From positions 7,150,501 to 7,214,500 of the forward strand of contig NZ_CP121647.1 in assembly GCF_029714305.1 (NCBI RefSeq): a stretch of 64,000 nucleotides of DNA, written 5' to 3'. Each line of letters starts with the position of its first letter. The stretch's first letter is position 1. The translations under genes and the position numbers were made by a program. Positions 8,703 to 20,160 of this stretch are shown here, piece after piece. The notes beneath the pieces were generated by a model, which saw only the letters and a program-made list of their open reading frames with translations, ran no database searches and had not been told where the DNA came from. The DNA is from Bradyrhizobium sp. CB3481 (GTDB lineage: Bacteria; Pseudomonadota; Alphaproteobacteria; Rhizobiales; Xanthobacteraceae).

Positions 8703-9158
8703 CTATCCTGACAGCGCCGCCTTCACGAGCCCGCTCGCCTTGCCGAAATCCATCTGGCCGGCGAACTTCGCGCGCAGCACGCCGATGACCTTGCCCATGT
8801 CCTTCATGCCGGCGGCGCCGGTCTCGGCGATCGCGGCTGTGATCGCGGCCTTCACCTCGTCGTCCGACATCTGCTTGGGCAGATAGGCCGAGATGACGGC
8901 GATCTCCTCGCGCTCCTGCGCGGCGAGCTCGGCGCGGCCGCCCTTCTCATAGAGCTCGACCGATTCCTGGCGCTGCTTGATCATCTTCTGCAGCACGCCA
9001 AGGATGTCCGCGTCGGAGAGCGGCGGCTTGCCCTGCCCGCGCGCCTCGATGTCGGCGTTCTTGAGCGTCGAGTTGACCATGCGCAGCGTGGAGAGCTTTC
9101 GCTCGTCCTTGGCCTTCATGGCCTCCTTGACCGCGTTGTTGATGTCGTCGCGCAGCAT
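8703..9158 (-). CDS. yqeY: GatB/YqeY domain protein
   Basis: The 151-residue all-helical protein matches YqeY throughout: 'LRDDINNAVKEAMKAKDERKLSTLR' at the N-terminus, 'LQKMIKQRQESVELYEKGGR' mid-way, and the C-terminal 'GKVIGVLRAKFAGQMDFGKAS'. The family shares the tRNA-binding tail domain of GatB, the Glu/Asp-tRNA amidotransferase subunit, and occurs as a stand-alone protein whose exact function is unsettled. It is divergent from carA, with a 279-bp gap that should contain both promoters. The position next to carA is typical for Rhizobiales. Confidence 0.93.
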   Translation of the reverse strand: MLRDDINNAVKEAMKAKDERKLSTLRMVNSTLKNADIEARGQGKPPLSDADILGVLQKMIKQRQESVELYEKGGRAELAAQEREEIAVISAYLPKQMSDDEVKAAITAAIAETGAAGMKDMGKVIGVLRAKFAGQMDFGKASGLVKAALSG

Positions 9159-9437
9159 GGTTGCCTCACTGAAAATGGCGCCGCCAGAGGGCCCTTGGTC
9201 TATCGGAAGATCGCGCGTCTATATAGGTGCCGGGCGCCCCGCGCCACTGGCATCGTCGAGGCCGGAACGGGCGGGACCGGCCCGAATTGGTCAAGCCGGG
9301 ACCAGCCGGTTTCCGGCCGATTTGGTCCAAACCGCCGGGGTCGCCGGTCAAATATGCGGTAAACGCATGTGAATCCCCCGGTTTTCTGGCCTTCCGGCTT
9401 TGACGCGCGGGGGCGCTTGCGACTATGAAGTGCGCTC

Positions 9438-10628
9438 ATGACAACATCTGAAAACGCCTCAGCCTGGCCGGACCACAAGCCGACCGCGCTCCTCGTGCTT
9501 GCCGATGGTACCGTGCTGGAGGGCTTTGGCCTCGGCGCGGAAGGCCACGCCGTCGGCGAGGTCTGCTTCAACACCGCGATGACCGGCTATGAGGAGATCC
9601 TCACCGACCCCTCCTATGCCGGCCAGCTCATCACCTTCACCTTCCCGCATATCGGCAATGTCGGTACCAACGAGGAAGACATCGAGACGGTGAACATGGC
9701 AGCGACGCCCGGCGCGCGCGGCGTGATCCTGCGCACCGCCATCACCGATCCCTCGAACTACCGCGCCACAAAACATCTCGACCAGTGGCTGCGCGCCCGC
9801 GGCATCATCGGCCTTTCCGGCATCGACACCCGTGCGCTCACCGCGCTGATCCGCTCCAAGGGCATGCCGAATGCCGTGATCGCGCATTCGAAGAGCGGCA
9901 AGTTCGACCTGCACGCGTTGAAGGAAGAGGCGCGCGAATGGCCGGGCCTCGAAGGCATGGACCTGGTGCCGATGGTCACCTCCGGCCAGCGCTTCACCTG
10001 GGACGAGACGCCGTGGGACTGGCAGAACGGCTTTGGCCGCCAGAACGAGCCGGAGTTCAACGTGGTCGCGATCGATTACGGCATCAAGCGCAACATTTTG
10101 CGCCTGCTCGCCGGCGAAGGCTGCAAGGTCACGGTGGTGCCGGCGACGACGTCGGCCGAAGACATTCTGGCGATGAAGCCGGACGGCGTCTTCTTGAGCA
10201 ACGGCCCGGGCGATCCGGCGGCAACCGGCAAATATGCCGTGCCCGTCATCCAGCAGGTGATCAATTCGGGCACGCCGACCTTCGGCATTTGCCTCGGTCA
10301 CCAGATGCTCGGCCTCGCCGTCGGCGCCAGAACTAAGAAGATGCACCAGGGCCACCACGGCGCCAACCATCCGGTGAAGGACGAGACCACCGGCAAGGTC
10401 GAGATCACCTCGATGAACCACGGCTTTGCCGTGGATCAGGACACCTTGCCCGAGGGCGCGATGCAGACGCACATCTCGCTGTTCGACGGCTCCAATTGCG
10501 GCATCGAGCTGAAGGGCAAGCCGGTATTCTCGGTGCAGTATCACCCCGAAGCCTCCCCGGGCCCGCGCGACTCGCACTATCTGTTCAAGCGGTTTGCGGA
10601 TTTGATGCGGCAGAGGAAGCGGGCGTAG
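9438..10628 (+). CDS. carA: Carbamoyl-phosphate synthase small subunit
   Basis: The 396-residue glutaminase subunit hydrolyses glutamine and passes ammonia to CarB for carbamoyl phosphate, feeding arginine and pyrimidine synthesis. The N-terminal small-subunit domain (about 15-160) has '[18 protein letters not shown]'. The class I amidotransferase domain follows, with nucleophile C285 in 'GICLGHQ' and the partners H369 and E371 in '[10 protein letters not shown]'. The length is normal. carB is not adjacent but lies 3.3 kb downstream, separated by cupin, Dps and methyltransferase genes, so the two subunits are probably transcribed separately. Confidence 0.97.
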   Translation: MTTSENASAWPDHKPTALLVLADGTVLEGFGLGAEGHAVGEVCFNTAMTGYEEILTDPSYAGQLITFTFPHIGNVGTNEEDIETVNMAATPGARGVILRTAITDPSNYRATKHLDQWLRARGIIGLSGIDTRALTALIRSKGMPNAVIAHSKSGKFDLHALKEEAREWPGLEGMDLVPMVTSGQRFTWDETPWDWQNGFGRQNEPEFNVVAIDYGIKRNILRLLAGEGCKVTVVPATTSAEDILAMKPDGVFLSNGPGDPAATGKYAVPVIQQVINSGTPTFGICLGHQMLGLAVGARTKKMHQGHHGANHPVKDETTGKVEITSMNHGFAVDQDTLPEGAMQTHISLFDGSNCGIELKGKPVFSVQYHPEASPGPRDSHYLFKRFADLMRQRKRA

Positions 10629-10638
10629 GACGGTCTCG

Positions 10639-10721
10639 TGCCCCGGATGCTGCGCAGCGCCATAAGCGCGTTCACGCGCGTCTTCGACGCGCTATGGCGA
10701 TGCGCTGCTGATCCGGGGCCC
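10639..10721. repeat. Palindromic intergenic repeat (ccccggat type)
   Basis: The segment begins 'tgccccggatgctgcgcagc' and ends 'gctgctgatccggggc', with a central 'cgcgttcacgcgcg' hairpin and matching 'ccataagcg'/'cgctatgg' arms. It is a nested inverted repeat of the class scattered through Bradyrhizobium genomes. It begins 10 bp after the carA stop and probably forms the 3' structure of that transcript. Confidence 0.75.
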
Positions 10722-10739
10722 ATCTTTATCAATCCCAAA

Positions 10740-10817
10740 CAATGGGTCCCGGCTCTGCGGCGCAGCGTTGCCTGACGATGCTGCGCATCGCTAGGCTGCA
10801 CCGCGTCCGGGACACGA
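10740..10817. repeat. Palindromic intergenic repeat (gggtcccgg type)
   Basis: The sequence 'atgggtcccggctctgcggc' pairs imperfectly with 'gcaccgcgtccgggacac' and encloses an inner 'gatgctgcgcatc' hairpin. It abuts the preceding repeat, so carA is followed by a mosaic of three different dispersed elements. Confidence 0.65.
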
Positions 10818-10887
10818 TGGCAACATGCCTGGTTTTCGAGATTCCGAAGGGAACGTGGGGCGCGTACGGCGATTTAAATGATACTGT

Positions 10888-11011
10888 CGTAGGGTGGGCT
10901 GAGCCACCGGGTCGCGCGAACGCGCGCCCGATGACAGGCTCCGCGAGCCCACCATGCTGCGCGGCGAGAGTTTGGTGGGCACGTCGCTAACGCTCCTTTG
11001 CCCACCCTACG
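10888..11011. repeat. Palindromic intergenic repeat (gtagggtgggc type)
   Basis: The element opens with 'cgtagggtgggctgagccac' and closes with 'ctcctttgcccaccctacg', giving perfect 12-bp ends (cgtagggtgggc/gcccaccctacg). Inner segments 'gcgcgaacgcgcgc' and 'gagcccaccatg' form further hairpins. It ends 24 bp before the start of the cupin gene, so it lies in that gene's leader or promoter region. Confidence 0.75.
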
Positions 11012-11035
11012 ATTCCGCGACCAGCGGAGATAACC

Positions 11036-11569
11036 ATGTCCGTCGTCAACGCCGATATTGAGCCGCTTACCTTCGTTTTCGAGGACGACGGCCTTGTGCC
11101 CAACAATCCGCTACCATTCCTCGTCTACAAGGGCGCGGTGGACGTTGCGAACGATCATCCGGAAAAGACCATCGAGGGATTGTTCGGCGCCAACGGCTGG
11201 GGCGCGATGTGGCGCAACGGCGTCTATGACTATGTGCACTACCACGCCACCGTGCATGAAGCGCTCGGCGTCGCCCGCGGCCGCGCGCGCGTCCGCTTCG
11301 GCGGTAGCAGCGGCGAGGAGCTGGAAATAACGCCCGGCGACGTCGCCATCCTGCCGGCCGGCACCGGCCATCAATGCGTGTTCGCCAGCCCGGATTTCTG
11401 CGTGGTCGGCGCCTATCCGCCGGGGCCGCCGATGCAGATCACGCGGCCGACGCCGGAGAACCACGCGAAGGCATTGAAGACGATCCCGGAAGTGAAAGTG
11501 CCGAAGACCGATCCGGTGCGCGGCGAGGATGGACCGCTGGTGCGGCTATGGACCCGCCGCGCGCGATGA
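11036..11569 (+). CDS. Cupin-domain protein (YjlB-like)
   Basis: The 177-residue protein has a single conserved beta-barrel. 'NGVYDYVHYHATVHEALGVARGRARVRFGG' gives the first cupin motif (H68 and H70 region, with E74) and 'GDVAILPAGTGHQCV' the second motif with its histidine. The flanking 'FVFEDDGLVPNNPLPFLVYKG' and 'YPPGPPMQITRP' are typical of the YjlB group, whose function is not established; a metal-dependent enzyme or sensor is possible. It follows a run of palindromic repeats and appears to be a single-gene unit. Confidence 0.82.
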   Translation: MSVVNADIEPLTFVFEDDGLVPNNPLPFLVYKGAVDVANDHPEKTIEGLFGANGWGAMWRNGVYDYVHYHATVHEALGVARGRARVRFGGSSGEELEITPGDVAILPAGTGHQCVFASPDFCVVGAYPPGPPMQITRPTPENHAKALKTIPEVKVPKTDPVRGEDGPLVRLWTRRAR

Positions 11570-11580
11570 GACGGAATTCG

Positions 11581-11913
11581 TCATCCGCTCCGGGCGAGCG
11601 GGAATTTCGGCTCCGCCACCGCCGCCGTGTCAGCCGGTGAGACCCGCATCGCCGCGATCCGCGCGACGAACAGTCCGATGACGAGATTGGTGCGCTCGAT
11701 CTCCAGCTTCTCGCGGGCCGGCCCGTTCGGGACGCTCGCACACATTGCCTTGATGCATTCCAGCGTGCGCGACAGTGAATCGACCACCGCATAGATCGGC
11801 TCGATCGACGGCACGGCCGCTTGTGGGCCCGGCGCGTTCGCGGCCACCTGACCGGAGGGACCGGCTCGATGGCCGGACGATGTCACGTCGCGAAATTCAA
11901 TAATTTTCTGCAT
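11581..11913 (-). CDS. Hypothetical protein (110 aa)
   Basis: The reading frame is complete and ends 12 bp from the stop of the convergent cupin gene. The first 35 residues are low-complexity Gly/Ala/Pro; the middle 'PIYAVVDSLSRTLECIKAMCASVPNGPAREKLEIERTNLVIGLFVARIA' is an amphipathic helical region. No enzyme motif, signal peptide or clear membrane segment is visible. I do not recognise the family. The downstream position and codon use fit a real gene. Confidence 0.55.
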   Translation of the reverse strand: MQKIIEFRDVTSSGHRAGPSGQVAANAPGPQAAVPSIEPIYAVVDSLSRTLECIKAMCASVPNGPAREKLEIERTNLVIGLFVARIAAMRVSPADTAAVAEPKFPLARSG

Positions 11914-12166
11914 CGCAGGATTCCAAACTCGACAATTATGGGCTCAAACGTTGCTATTTTTTACCGCGCAATCAGCTCACCGGGCCGCGTTGCATGGTAG
12001 CGGCAATCTCGTCCAAACACGCTTAAATTGACTATCGGAATCCCGCAGCATTTTCTTTATGCACATGCCATTTGCATGCGACACTTTGCCTGCCAGCACT
12101 GGTTGCAATGGACCTTCGAGGCGGATCGCGCATCGCCGATCCGCCGCTATGCTGTCCGTTGCCGCA

Positions 12167-12700
12167 TCAAGCTGCGTTGGCGCCTTCCTGACGGCTCGCT
12201 TCGAACAGGAACCAGGTGCGGCGCTCGGTCTCGTCAATGAACAATTCGAGCAGCTGGGCTGTGCCCGTGTCGTCATTGTCGTCGGCGAGCTTGTGCGCCT
12301 TGCGCATCGCCGCCGCCATCTTCTTGTTGTCTTCCATCAATTCGCGCAGCATTTCGCGCGGCGGCACATAGGCCTCGTTGTTGTCCTGGATGGTCTGCAG
12401 CTTCGCGATTTGGCCGATCGAGCGCAGCGTGATGCCGCCGAGCTTGCGCACCCGCTCGGCGAGCTGGTCGGTGGTGGCGAAGATCGCTTCCGACTGTTCG
12501 TCGAGTAGCAAATGATAGTCGCGGAAGTGGCGGCCGCTGACGTGCCAGTGGAAGTTCTTGGTCTTCAGATAAAGCGCGAAGGCGTCCGCCAGCAGAACGT
12601 TGAGCGAGGCCGAAATCTTCTCGACGGCGGCCGGGGCAAGGTCGGTCGGGGTATCGAGCTCGGGGGATACCTTGTCGGATTTGTTGTTGGTTTTGCTCAC
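12167..12700 (-). CDS. dps: Dps-family DNA-binding ferritin-like protein
   Basis: The 177-residue protein would form a dodecameric shell that oxidises and stores iron and can protect DNA under stress. The ferroxidase signature is visible as 'KTKNFHWHVSGRHFRDYHLLLDEQSEAIF' (about 46-74), providing the His, Asp and Glu ligands shared between subunits. The N-terminal 25 residues are polar with several lysines and could contact DNA. The C-terminal 'FIDETERRTWFLFEASRQ' is typical. It is divergent from the methyltransferase gene. Confidence 0.93.
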   Translation of the reverse strand: MSKTNNKSDKVSPELDTPTDLAPAAVEKISASLNVLLADAFALYLKTKNFHWHVSGRHFRDYHLLLDEQSEAIFATTDQLAERVRKLGGITLRSIGQIAKLQTIQDNNEAYVPPREMLRELMEDNKKMAAAMRKAHKLADDNDDTGTAQLLELFIDETERRTWFLFEASRQEGANAA

Positions 12701-12827
12701 GTTGCACCTTCCTGTTAGGAACCGAACTTAAAGGCGGCGGTGGACATTGGCCGCTGGACGACCTAACGCATCACTTTCAGGCTGGTTCCCGATCCCGGAA
12801 CCGGCGACTTTTGCCGGGCGTGCACGC

Positions 12828-13532
12828 ATGGATGAATGGATCGACTATTACGATTCCACGCATACGATTTATGCGAGCAAGCTGCATCGCGACCTGCATT
12901 TCCAGCTCATTGCGCGCGACATCGTCGGCTACATCGCCTCGCCCGATTCCGTCGTGCTCGATTATGCCTGCGGCGAGGCGCTGTCGGCGGCCCGCGTGGC
13001 GGACGCCTGCGCCATGCTCTATCTGGCCGAGCCGGCGCCCGGGGTGCGCGGCCGGCTGATCGCGCGCTTTGCGCCGAACACCAAGATCCGCGTCCGCTCG
13101 CTCGAGGATCTGTCGCGGATGGCGGAAGGCTCGGTCGATCTCGTCGTGATGAATTCGGTCGCGCAATACATGACGCCGGAGGAGCTGGATTCGGCCTTTG
13201 CGGTGGTTCGGCGGCTGCTGAAGCCCAACGGCCGCCTGGTGGTCGGCGACATCCTGCGGCCCGAGGTCGGCATGTTCAGGGACGTGCTGGCGCTGCTCAA
13301 GTTCGCCCGCTCCCACGGCTTCCTGCGGGACGCCCTGTACGGCCTGGCGAGCACCGCGCTGTCGGATTACCGGCAGCTGCGCACCCGCATCGGACTGCAG
13401 CGCTACACCGAGAATGAAATGATCGGAAAGCTCGCCCGCGCCGGCTTCTCCACCTCGCGCGCGCCTCAGAACATCGGCCACAACCCTTGGCGGATGACCT
13501 TCGTGGCTCGGCACGCTCTGAAGCTCAATTAG
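12828..13532 (+). CDS. Class I SAM-dependent methyltransferase
   Basis: The 234-residue protein contains the SAM-binding fold: motif I 'VVLDYACGEALSA' (about 42-54), an acidic loop after 'MLYLAEPAPG', 'GSVDLVVMNSVAQYMTPEEL' as motif IV and 'KPNGRLVVGDILRP' as motif VI. The glycine-rich loop is DYACGEA, a common variant. The C-terminal half (LLKFARSHGFLRDALYGLAS) is helical and may define the substrate, which is unknown. ATG 12828 (MDEWIDYYDS) is preferred; an upstream frame opening at 12747 adds residues without family likeness. It stands alone upstream of the tRNA-like element and carB. Confidence 0.8.
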   Translation: MDEWIDYYDSTHTIYASKLHRDLHFQLIARDIVGYIASPDSVVLDYACGEALSAARVADACAMLYLAEPAPGVRGRLIARFAPNTKIRVRSLEDLSRMAEGSVDLVVMNSVAQYMTPEELDSAFAVVRRLLKPNGRLVVGDILRPEVGMFRDVLALLKFARSHGFLRDALYGLASTALSDYRQLRTRIGLQRYTENEMIGKLARAGFSTSRAPQNIGHNPWRMTFVARHALKLN

Positions 13533-13612
13533 GCGGCGCCGCGCCCTAAGGTTGTTAACCCTAAACCACGGTAAGCATGGTTCACCGCGCTGTGATCGGC
13601 CATGATGGCCGT

Positions 13613-13688
13613 GGCCCGGTGGCGGAAGCGTCGACGCGGGAGCAGTGCAATGCTCTTTATCCTGGTTCAAATCCAGGCCGGGCCTCCA
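13613..13688 (+). tRNA. Atypical tRNA-Cys-like gene (possible pseudo-tRNA)
   Basis: The 76-nt element has a perfect 7-bp acceptor stem (GGCCCGG/CCGGGCC), discriminator T73, an encoded CCA, and a perfect T arm (CCTGG-TTCAAAT-CCAGG). T73 and a GCA triplet preceded by T in the anticodon loop both point to cysteine. The rest is abnormal. The D stem is only 3 bp (GCG/CGC), its loop lacks the GG pair that normally contacts the T loop, and the anticodon stem closes on an 8-nt loop (or 6 nt if A32-T39 pairs). It may be a degraded paralogue of tRNA-Cys, an unusual functional tRNA, or a tRNA-shaped regulatory RNA in the carB upstream region. Confidence 0.5.
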
Positions 13689-13773
13689 GCCTTCGCTGGC
13701 TTCGCCAGCTTCGGCTAGGCAAGCCCTCTCGTAGCGAAGGCTGTCTCGCCGAAGCTCGTAGAGCGAAGGCGGA
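13689..13773. repeat. Dispersed repeat following the tRNA-like gene (cttcgct type)
   Basis: Directly after the CCA end, 'gccttcgctggcttcgcc' begins a repeat with several internal inversions (cttcgct/agcgaag, cttcgcc/ggcgaag) that ends 'gagcgaaggcgga'. I recall this repeat type as common next to tRNA genes in Bradyrhizobium. Its exact abutment to the tRNA 3' end suggests targeting of, or spread from, tRNA loci. Confidence 0.65.
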
Positions 13774-13898
13774 CCGAGCCGACCAAGCGCCAAATCCCTG
13801 AATTTCCCCGTTGATGGCCCGTTTTTGGGGGTTTCGCGGGTGCAAAATCTGGTCTAAAGACCACCCGCGCGCGAGGGTGACCCGCGCTCTTGGCTTAG

Positions 13899-13926
13899 GG
13901 GACGCGCGGCTGCGCGCCCTTTTTTT
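13899..13926 (+). terminator. Intrinsic-terminator-like hairpin just upstream of carB
   Basis: GGG(A)CGCGC, loop GGCT, GCGCGCCC is followed by seven T residues (13920-13926). The stem has eight GC pairs with one bulged A. The T run ends 26 nt before the carB ATG, leaving no room for a separate promoter with an ordinary leader. The hairpin therefore most likely sits inside the carB leader and could attenuate transcription. An upstream CGCGCGCG tract (about 13866-13873) is complementary to the terminator arms and might form an alternative antiterminator. Confidence 0.65.
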
Positions 13927-13952
13927 GTGCCCAATTTCCAGTCTGAGAGCTG

Positions 13953-17417
<3,465 letters not shown>

Positions 17418-17630
17418 TCGTTGGTTGGGCAAAAGCCCGCTAAGCGATTGGCAATACAGCCCTATGGCTGGAACTCACCGCTCGGTTGGATGTTGAATCG
17501 GCCCCTGATGGGGCCGAAAATTAATAGGCTGACGGCTCCCGTCGGAGCCACGAAGGCCCGAATCGAAATCTAGAAAGTACCTCGTGCGTGCCGCGCCAAT
17601 GGCGGCTCGCGCGATGCAAGGACGGAAGAG

Positions 17631-18107
17631 ATGATGGACAAGGTTCCGATGACCGCGAACGGCTATGCCGCCCTGGAGCTTGAGCTGAAGCAGCGCCAGT
17701 CGGTGGATCGTCCACGCATCATCGAGCATATCGCCGAGGCGCGCTCGCATGGCGACCTCTCCGAGAACGCGGAATATCACGCGGCCAAGGAAGAGCAGTC
17801 GCACAATGAAGGCCGCATTGCCGAGATCGAGGACAAGCTCGCGCGCGCCGACATCATCGACATCTCAAAGCTCTCCGGCGACACCATCAAGTTCGGCGCG
17901 ACCGTCACGCTGGTCGACGAGGACACCGAGAAGAAGGCGGTGTGGCAGATCGTCGGCGAGGTCGAGGCCGACGCCAAAAAGGGGCGCATCTCCATCACCT
18001 CGCCGCTCGCCCGTGCGCTGATCGGCAAGAAGAAGGGCGCCACCGTCGAAGTGATGGCGCCCGGCGGCGCCAAGGCCTACGAGATCACCAAGGTCGAGTG
18101 GCGGTAG
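17631..18107 (+). CDS. greA: Transcription elongation factor GreA
   Basis: The 158-residue factor rescues backtracked RNA polymerase by stimulating transcript cleavage. The N-terminal coiled coil (about 1-78) carries the acidic tip '[21 protein letters not shown]' with the conserved Asp and Glu, and the C-terminal FKBP-like globule has '[11 protein letters not shown]' and '[22 protein letters not shown]'. The start may be ATG 17631 or the adjacent ATG 17634. Two GC-rich hairpins (17499-17516 and 17534-17549) lie in the carB-greA gap and may be processing sites or a weak terminator. The carB-greA order is typical for this group. Confidence 0.96.
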   Translation: MMDKVPMTANGYAALELELKQRQSVDRPRIIEHIAEARSHGDLSENAEYHAAKEEQSHNEGRIAEIEDKLARADIIDISKLSGDTIKFGATVTLVDEDTEKKAVWQIVGEVEADAKKGRISITSPLARALIGKKKGATVEVMAPGGAKAYEITKVEWR

Positions 18108-18178
18108 ATTCTTTCTGCCGCTCGCTGCTTTCCGTCGATGCGTTCGCAGCGACAGAGCCCTAAGGCGCGGAGAGCGGA

Positions 18179-18448
18179 ATGCGGCACTACACTCCTGTCG
18201 TCGCCCTCCTCGCGCTAGCCGGATCGGTTGCGGCCGCGCTCGCCGCCGAAATCGAAATCCCGCCGCGCCGTGGGCACGACAATGTTTCGGTTCAGAAGGG
18301 CCCGCCGAATTGCAGCCGGTGGAGCGACGGCTGCGTGAACTGCTCGCGCGACGACAAGGATGCGGAACCGATCTGCTCCAACATCGGCATTGCCTGCCAG
18401 CCCAAGGCGATCACCTGCCTGAGCCGCGCCTCCGCTCCCAAGCCATAG
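18179..18448 (+). CDS. Small secreted cysteine-rich protein
   Basis: The 89-residue product has a clear signal peptide (MRHYTPVVALLALAGSVAAALAA, cleavage after about 23), so it is probably periplasmic or secreted. The mature part has six cysteines in 'NCSRWSDGCVNCSRDD', 'ICSNIGIAC' and 'ITCLSR', suggesting three disulphides or metal binding. The pattern resembles short exported proteins of unknown function seen in Bradyrhizobium. It begins 71 bp after greA in the same direction. Confidence 0.72.
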   Translation: MRHYTPVVALLALAGSVAAALAAEIEIPPRRGHDNVSVQKGPPNCSRWSDGCVNCSRDDKDAEPICSNIGIACQPKAITCLSRASAPKP

Positions 18449-18859
18449 CCGCCGCGCGCGCCGTGGAATCATCGCGAGGCGACGGTCACCCGCGAGTGAC
18501 TGTTGCGGCAAAGCCGCGCATTACGACGCGGCTCTCTTGCCGGCGCGTGCTGACAGCATTGTGAGTGGCGAAGCCGCGGATTTCATAATATTCGCCCTTC
18601 GGGACAATGCTTATAATTCATAACTAAGCAGCTTTGCACCGGGCGCGGCGAATTTCGCTCGTCCGCAAGCCGGGCGGTCGCAGCGGCAGGCCGTCGGCTT
18701 GTCGAAGGCGATCTTGTTGCGCTGCAATCACGACAATGTCGCGAAGCGGCGGGAATGATTCAGTTTCACAGGTGTTGTGTCGGCATCACACGCGATTGTT
18801 CAACACCGTGTAATCTCGTCACGCTAGTTTCTGGCGTGCCAAACAAGGGGGACGATGAG
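18449..18859. other. Intergenic stretch with one hairpin, no supported gene
   Basis: The 411 bases hold a stem AGCCGCG/CGCGGCT at 18512-18533 that may end the upstream transcript, and an AT-rich patch around 18590-18630 (ataatattcg, gcttataattcataact) that could contain the promoter of the DoxX gene. No reading frame here resembles a protein. Confidence 0.4.
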
Positions 18860-19273
18860 ATGGACCAATTCGACAAGATGCTCGCGAAATTTCAACCGCA
18901 GGCACTGAGCCTGTTTCGCTTCATCACCGGGCTTTTGCTGTTTCAGTACGGCGTCGCCAAGATTCTCGGCTTTCCGGCCGTGCCGATGTTCGCGAAGATA
19001 CCGCCACTGATCGTGGCCGCCGGGACGATCGAACTGGTGCTCGGCGCGCTGCTCGTGATCGGCCTGTTCACGCGGCTGAGCGCGTTCATCCTGTCCGGCG
19101 AGATGGCGTTCGCCTATTTCCTCGGCCACATGTTCAAGACACCTGCCGCACCGGTGTTTCACCCGATCCTCAATGGCGGCACGGCGGCGATCCTGTTCTG
19201 CTTCGCCTGCCTCTATCTGGCGACCGCTGGCGGCGGGCCGATCAGCGCCGACGCGATGATGCGGAAGAAGTGA
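18860..19273 (+). CDS. DoxX-family membrane protein
   Basis: The 137-residue protein has four hydrophobic segments (about 17-33, 46-70, 75-95 and 107-126) and the DoxX pattern 'LRFITGLLLFQYGVAKILGFP', 'GTIELVLGALLVIGLFTRLSAFIL' and 'GEMAFAYFLGH'. Family members are inner-membrane proteins variously linked to redox balance or quinol chemistry; no specific reaction is assigned. ATG 18860 (MDQFDKML) follows a GGGGGACGA ribosome-binding region; the longer frame from 18755 is unlikely. Confidence 0.85.
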   Translation: MDQFDKMLAKFQPQALSLFRFITGLLLFQYGVAKILGFPAVPMFAKIPPLIVAAGTIELVLGALLVIGLFTRLSAFILSGEMAFAYFLGHMFKTPAAPVFHPILNGGTAAILFCFACLYLATAGGGPISADAMMRKK

Positions 19274-19297
19274 CGCAAGCGCCGCCTACGCAAACTC

Positions 19298-19393
19298 GTC
19301 ATTCCGGGGCGATGCGAAAGCATCGAACCCGGAATCTCGAGATTCTCAGGTGCGCAAGGGCGCACCATGGTTCGCTTCGCGCCCCGGAATGAC
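19298..19393. repeat. Palindromic intergenic repeat (gtcattccggggc type)
   Basis: The ends 'gtcattccggggc' and 'gccccggaatgac' are perfect inverted repeats, with inner hairpins such as 'ggtgcgcaagggcgcacc'. This is one of the commonest Bradyrhizobium intergenic repeats. It separates the convergent DoxX and Lrp genes and can act as a bidirectional 3' structure. Confidence 0.8.
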
Positions 19394-19399
19394 TCGGCC

Positions 19400-19882
19400 T
19401 CACCCCGCCGCCACCTTCACATCGAGCGGCACCGCCGCTTCATATTTCGAATTGTGCAGCACCAGCGAGGTGCGGACGTTGCGCACGTGCGGTGCGGCCG
19501 TCAGGTGCGTGACGAAATCCTGAAACGTCGCCATGTCGGGCGCGACGCATTTGAGGATGAAGTCAACTTCGCCCGACAGCATCCAGCACTCGCGCACCAA
19601 CGGCTCGGCGCGCACGAACTCCTCGAAGGCGCGCAAATCCGCGTCCGCCTGGCTGGACAGATGGACCGAGGCAAACACGGTGACGTCGAAGCCGAGCCGG
19701 CGCGGGTCGAGCAGGCCGCGATAGCCCTGGATGTAGCCCTCCTCCTCCAAGCTCCGGACCCGGCGCAGGCAGGGCGGGGGTGAGATGCCGACCCGCTTGG
19801 CCAGTTCCACGTTGGTGATTCGGCCATCGACCTGGATTTCGGCAAGGATCTTGAGGTCGATTTCGTCCAGATTCTTAGACAC
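19400..19882 (-). CDS. Lrp/AsnC-family transcriptional regulator
   Basis: The 160-residue protein has an N-terminal helix-turn-helix ('DLKILAEIQVDGRITNVELAKRVGISPPPCLRRVRSLEEEGYI', about 8-51) and a C-terminal RAM/ligand-binding domain ('ECWMLSGEVDFILKCVAPDMATFQDF'). Lrp proteins bind amino acids and act as octamers on amino-acid genes. The neighbours do not reveal its target. A perfect 7-bp palindrome 76 bp upstream (19958-19974) is a candidate autoregulatory site. It is divergent from trxB. Confidence 0.92.
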   Translation of the reverse strand: MSKNLDEIDLKILAEIQVDGRITNVELAKRVGISPPPCLRRVRSLEEEGYIQGYRGLLDPRRLGFDVTVFASVHLSSQADADLRAFEEFVRAEPLVRECWMLSGEVDFILKCVAPDMATFQDFVTHLTAAPHVRNVRTSLVLHNSKYEAAVPLDVKVAAG

Positions 19883-19957
19883 GCGCGTCGGGTTCCTTAA
19901 TTTCCGCTGCGCCCAGGCAGCTTTGCTGGCAATCTCTTAGCGCAGGCCGCGCGCCTT

Positions 19958-19974
19958 GCGCAATTTTATTGCGC
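19958..19974. promoter_or_regulatory. Palindrome gcgcaat-ttt-attgcgc, candidate Lrp operator
   Basis: A perfect 7-bp inverted repeat with a 3-bp AT spacer lies in the lrp-trxB divergent region, 76 bp from the lrp start and 187 bp from trxB. A partial second copy (tttcgcaatt) follows at about 19987-19996. AT-centred palindromes with C/G ends are typical of Lrp/AsnC sites. The assignment is inferred from position and form. Confidence 0.45.
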
Positions 19975-20160
19975 GTGCAGCGCCAAATTTCGCAATTGTG
20001 AATTCGGTTCCGGGGAAAATTCGCTGGGATGAATTGCAAATCTTGCATAGCTACCCAGATATCTTAGACTTGGATTTGACACTTTCGGCGCCGTCGCGAC
20101 CTCCTCCCGGGCGCTTTCTACCCAGTCAAAACAACCCCCGAATAAGAGAGGGATCCGCCG

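Noticed and set aside
9438..10577. Long antisense frames opposite carA, carB, the acyl-CoA synthetase and other GC-rich genes
   Set aside because: They arise from strong third-position GC bias and have no independent protein features.
13613..13773. Possible integrative-element attachment site at the tRNA-like gene
   Set aside because: No integrase, no second att copy and no phage-like genes lie on either side; only a dispersed repeat follows.
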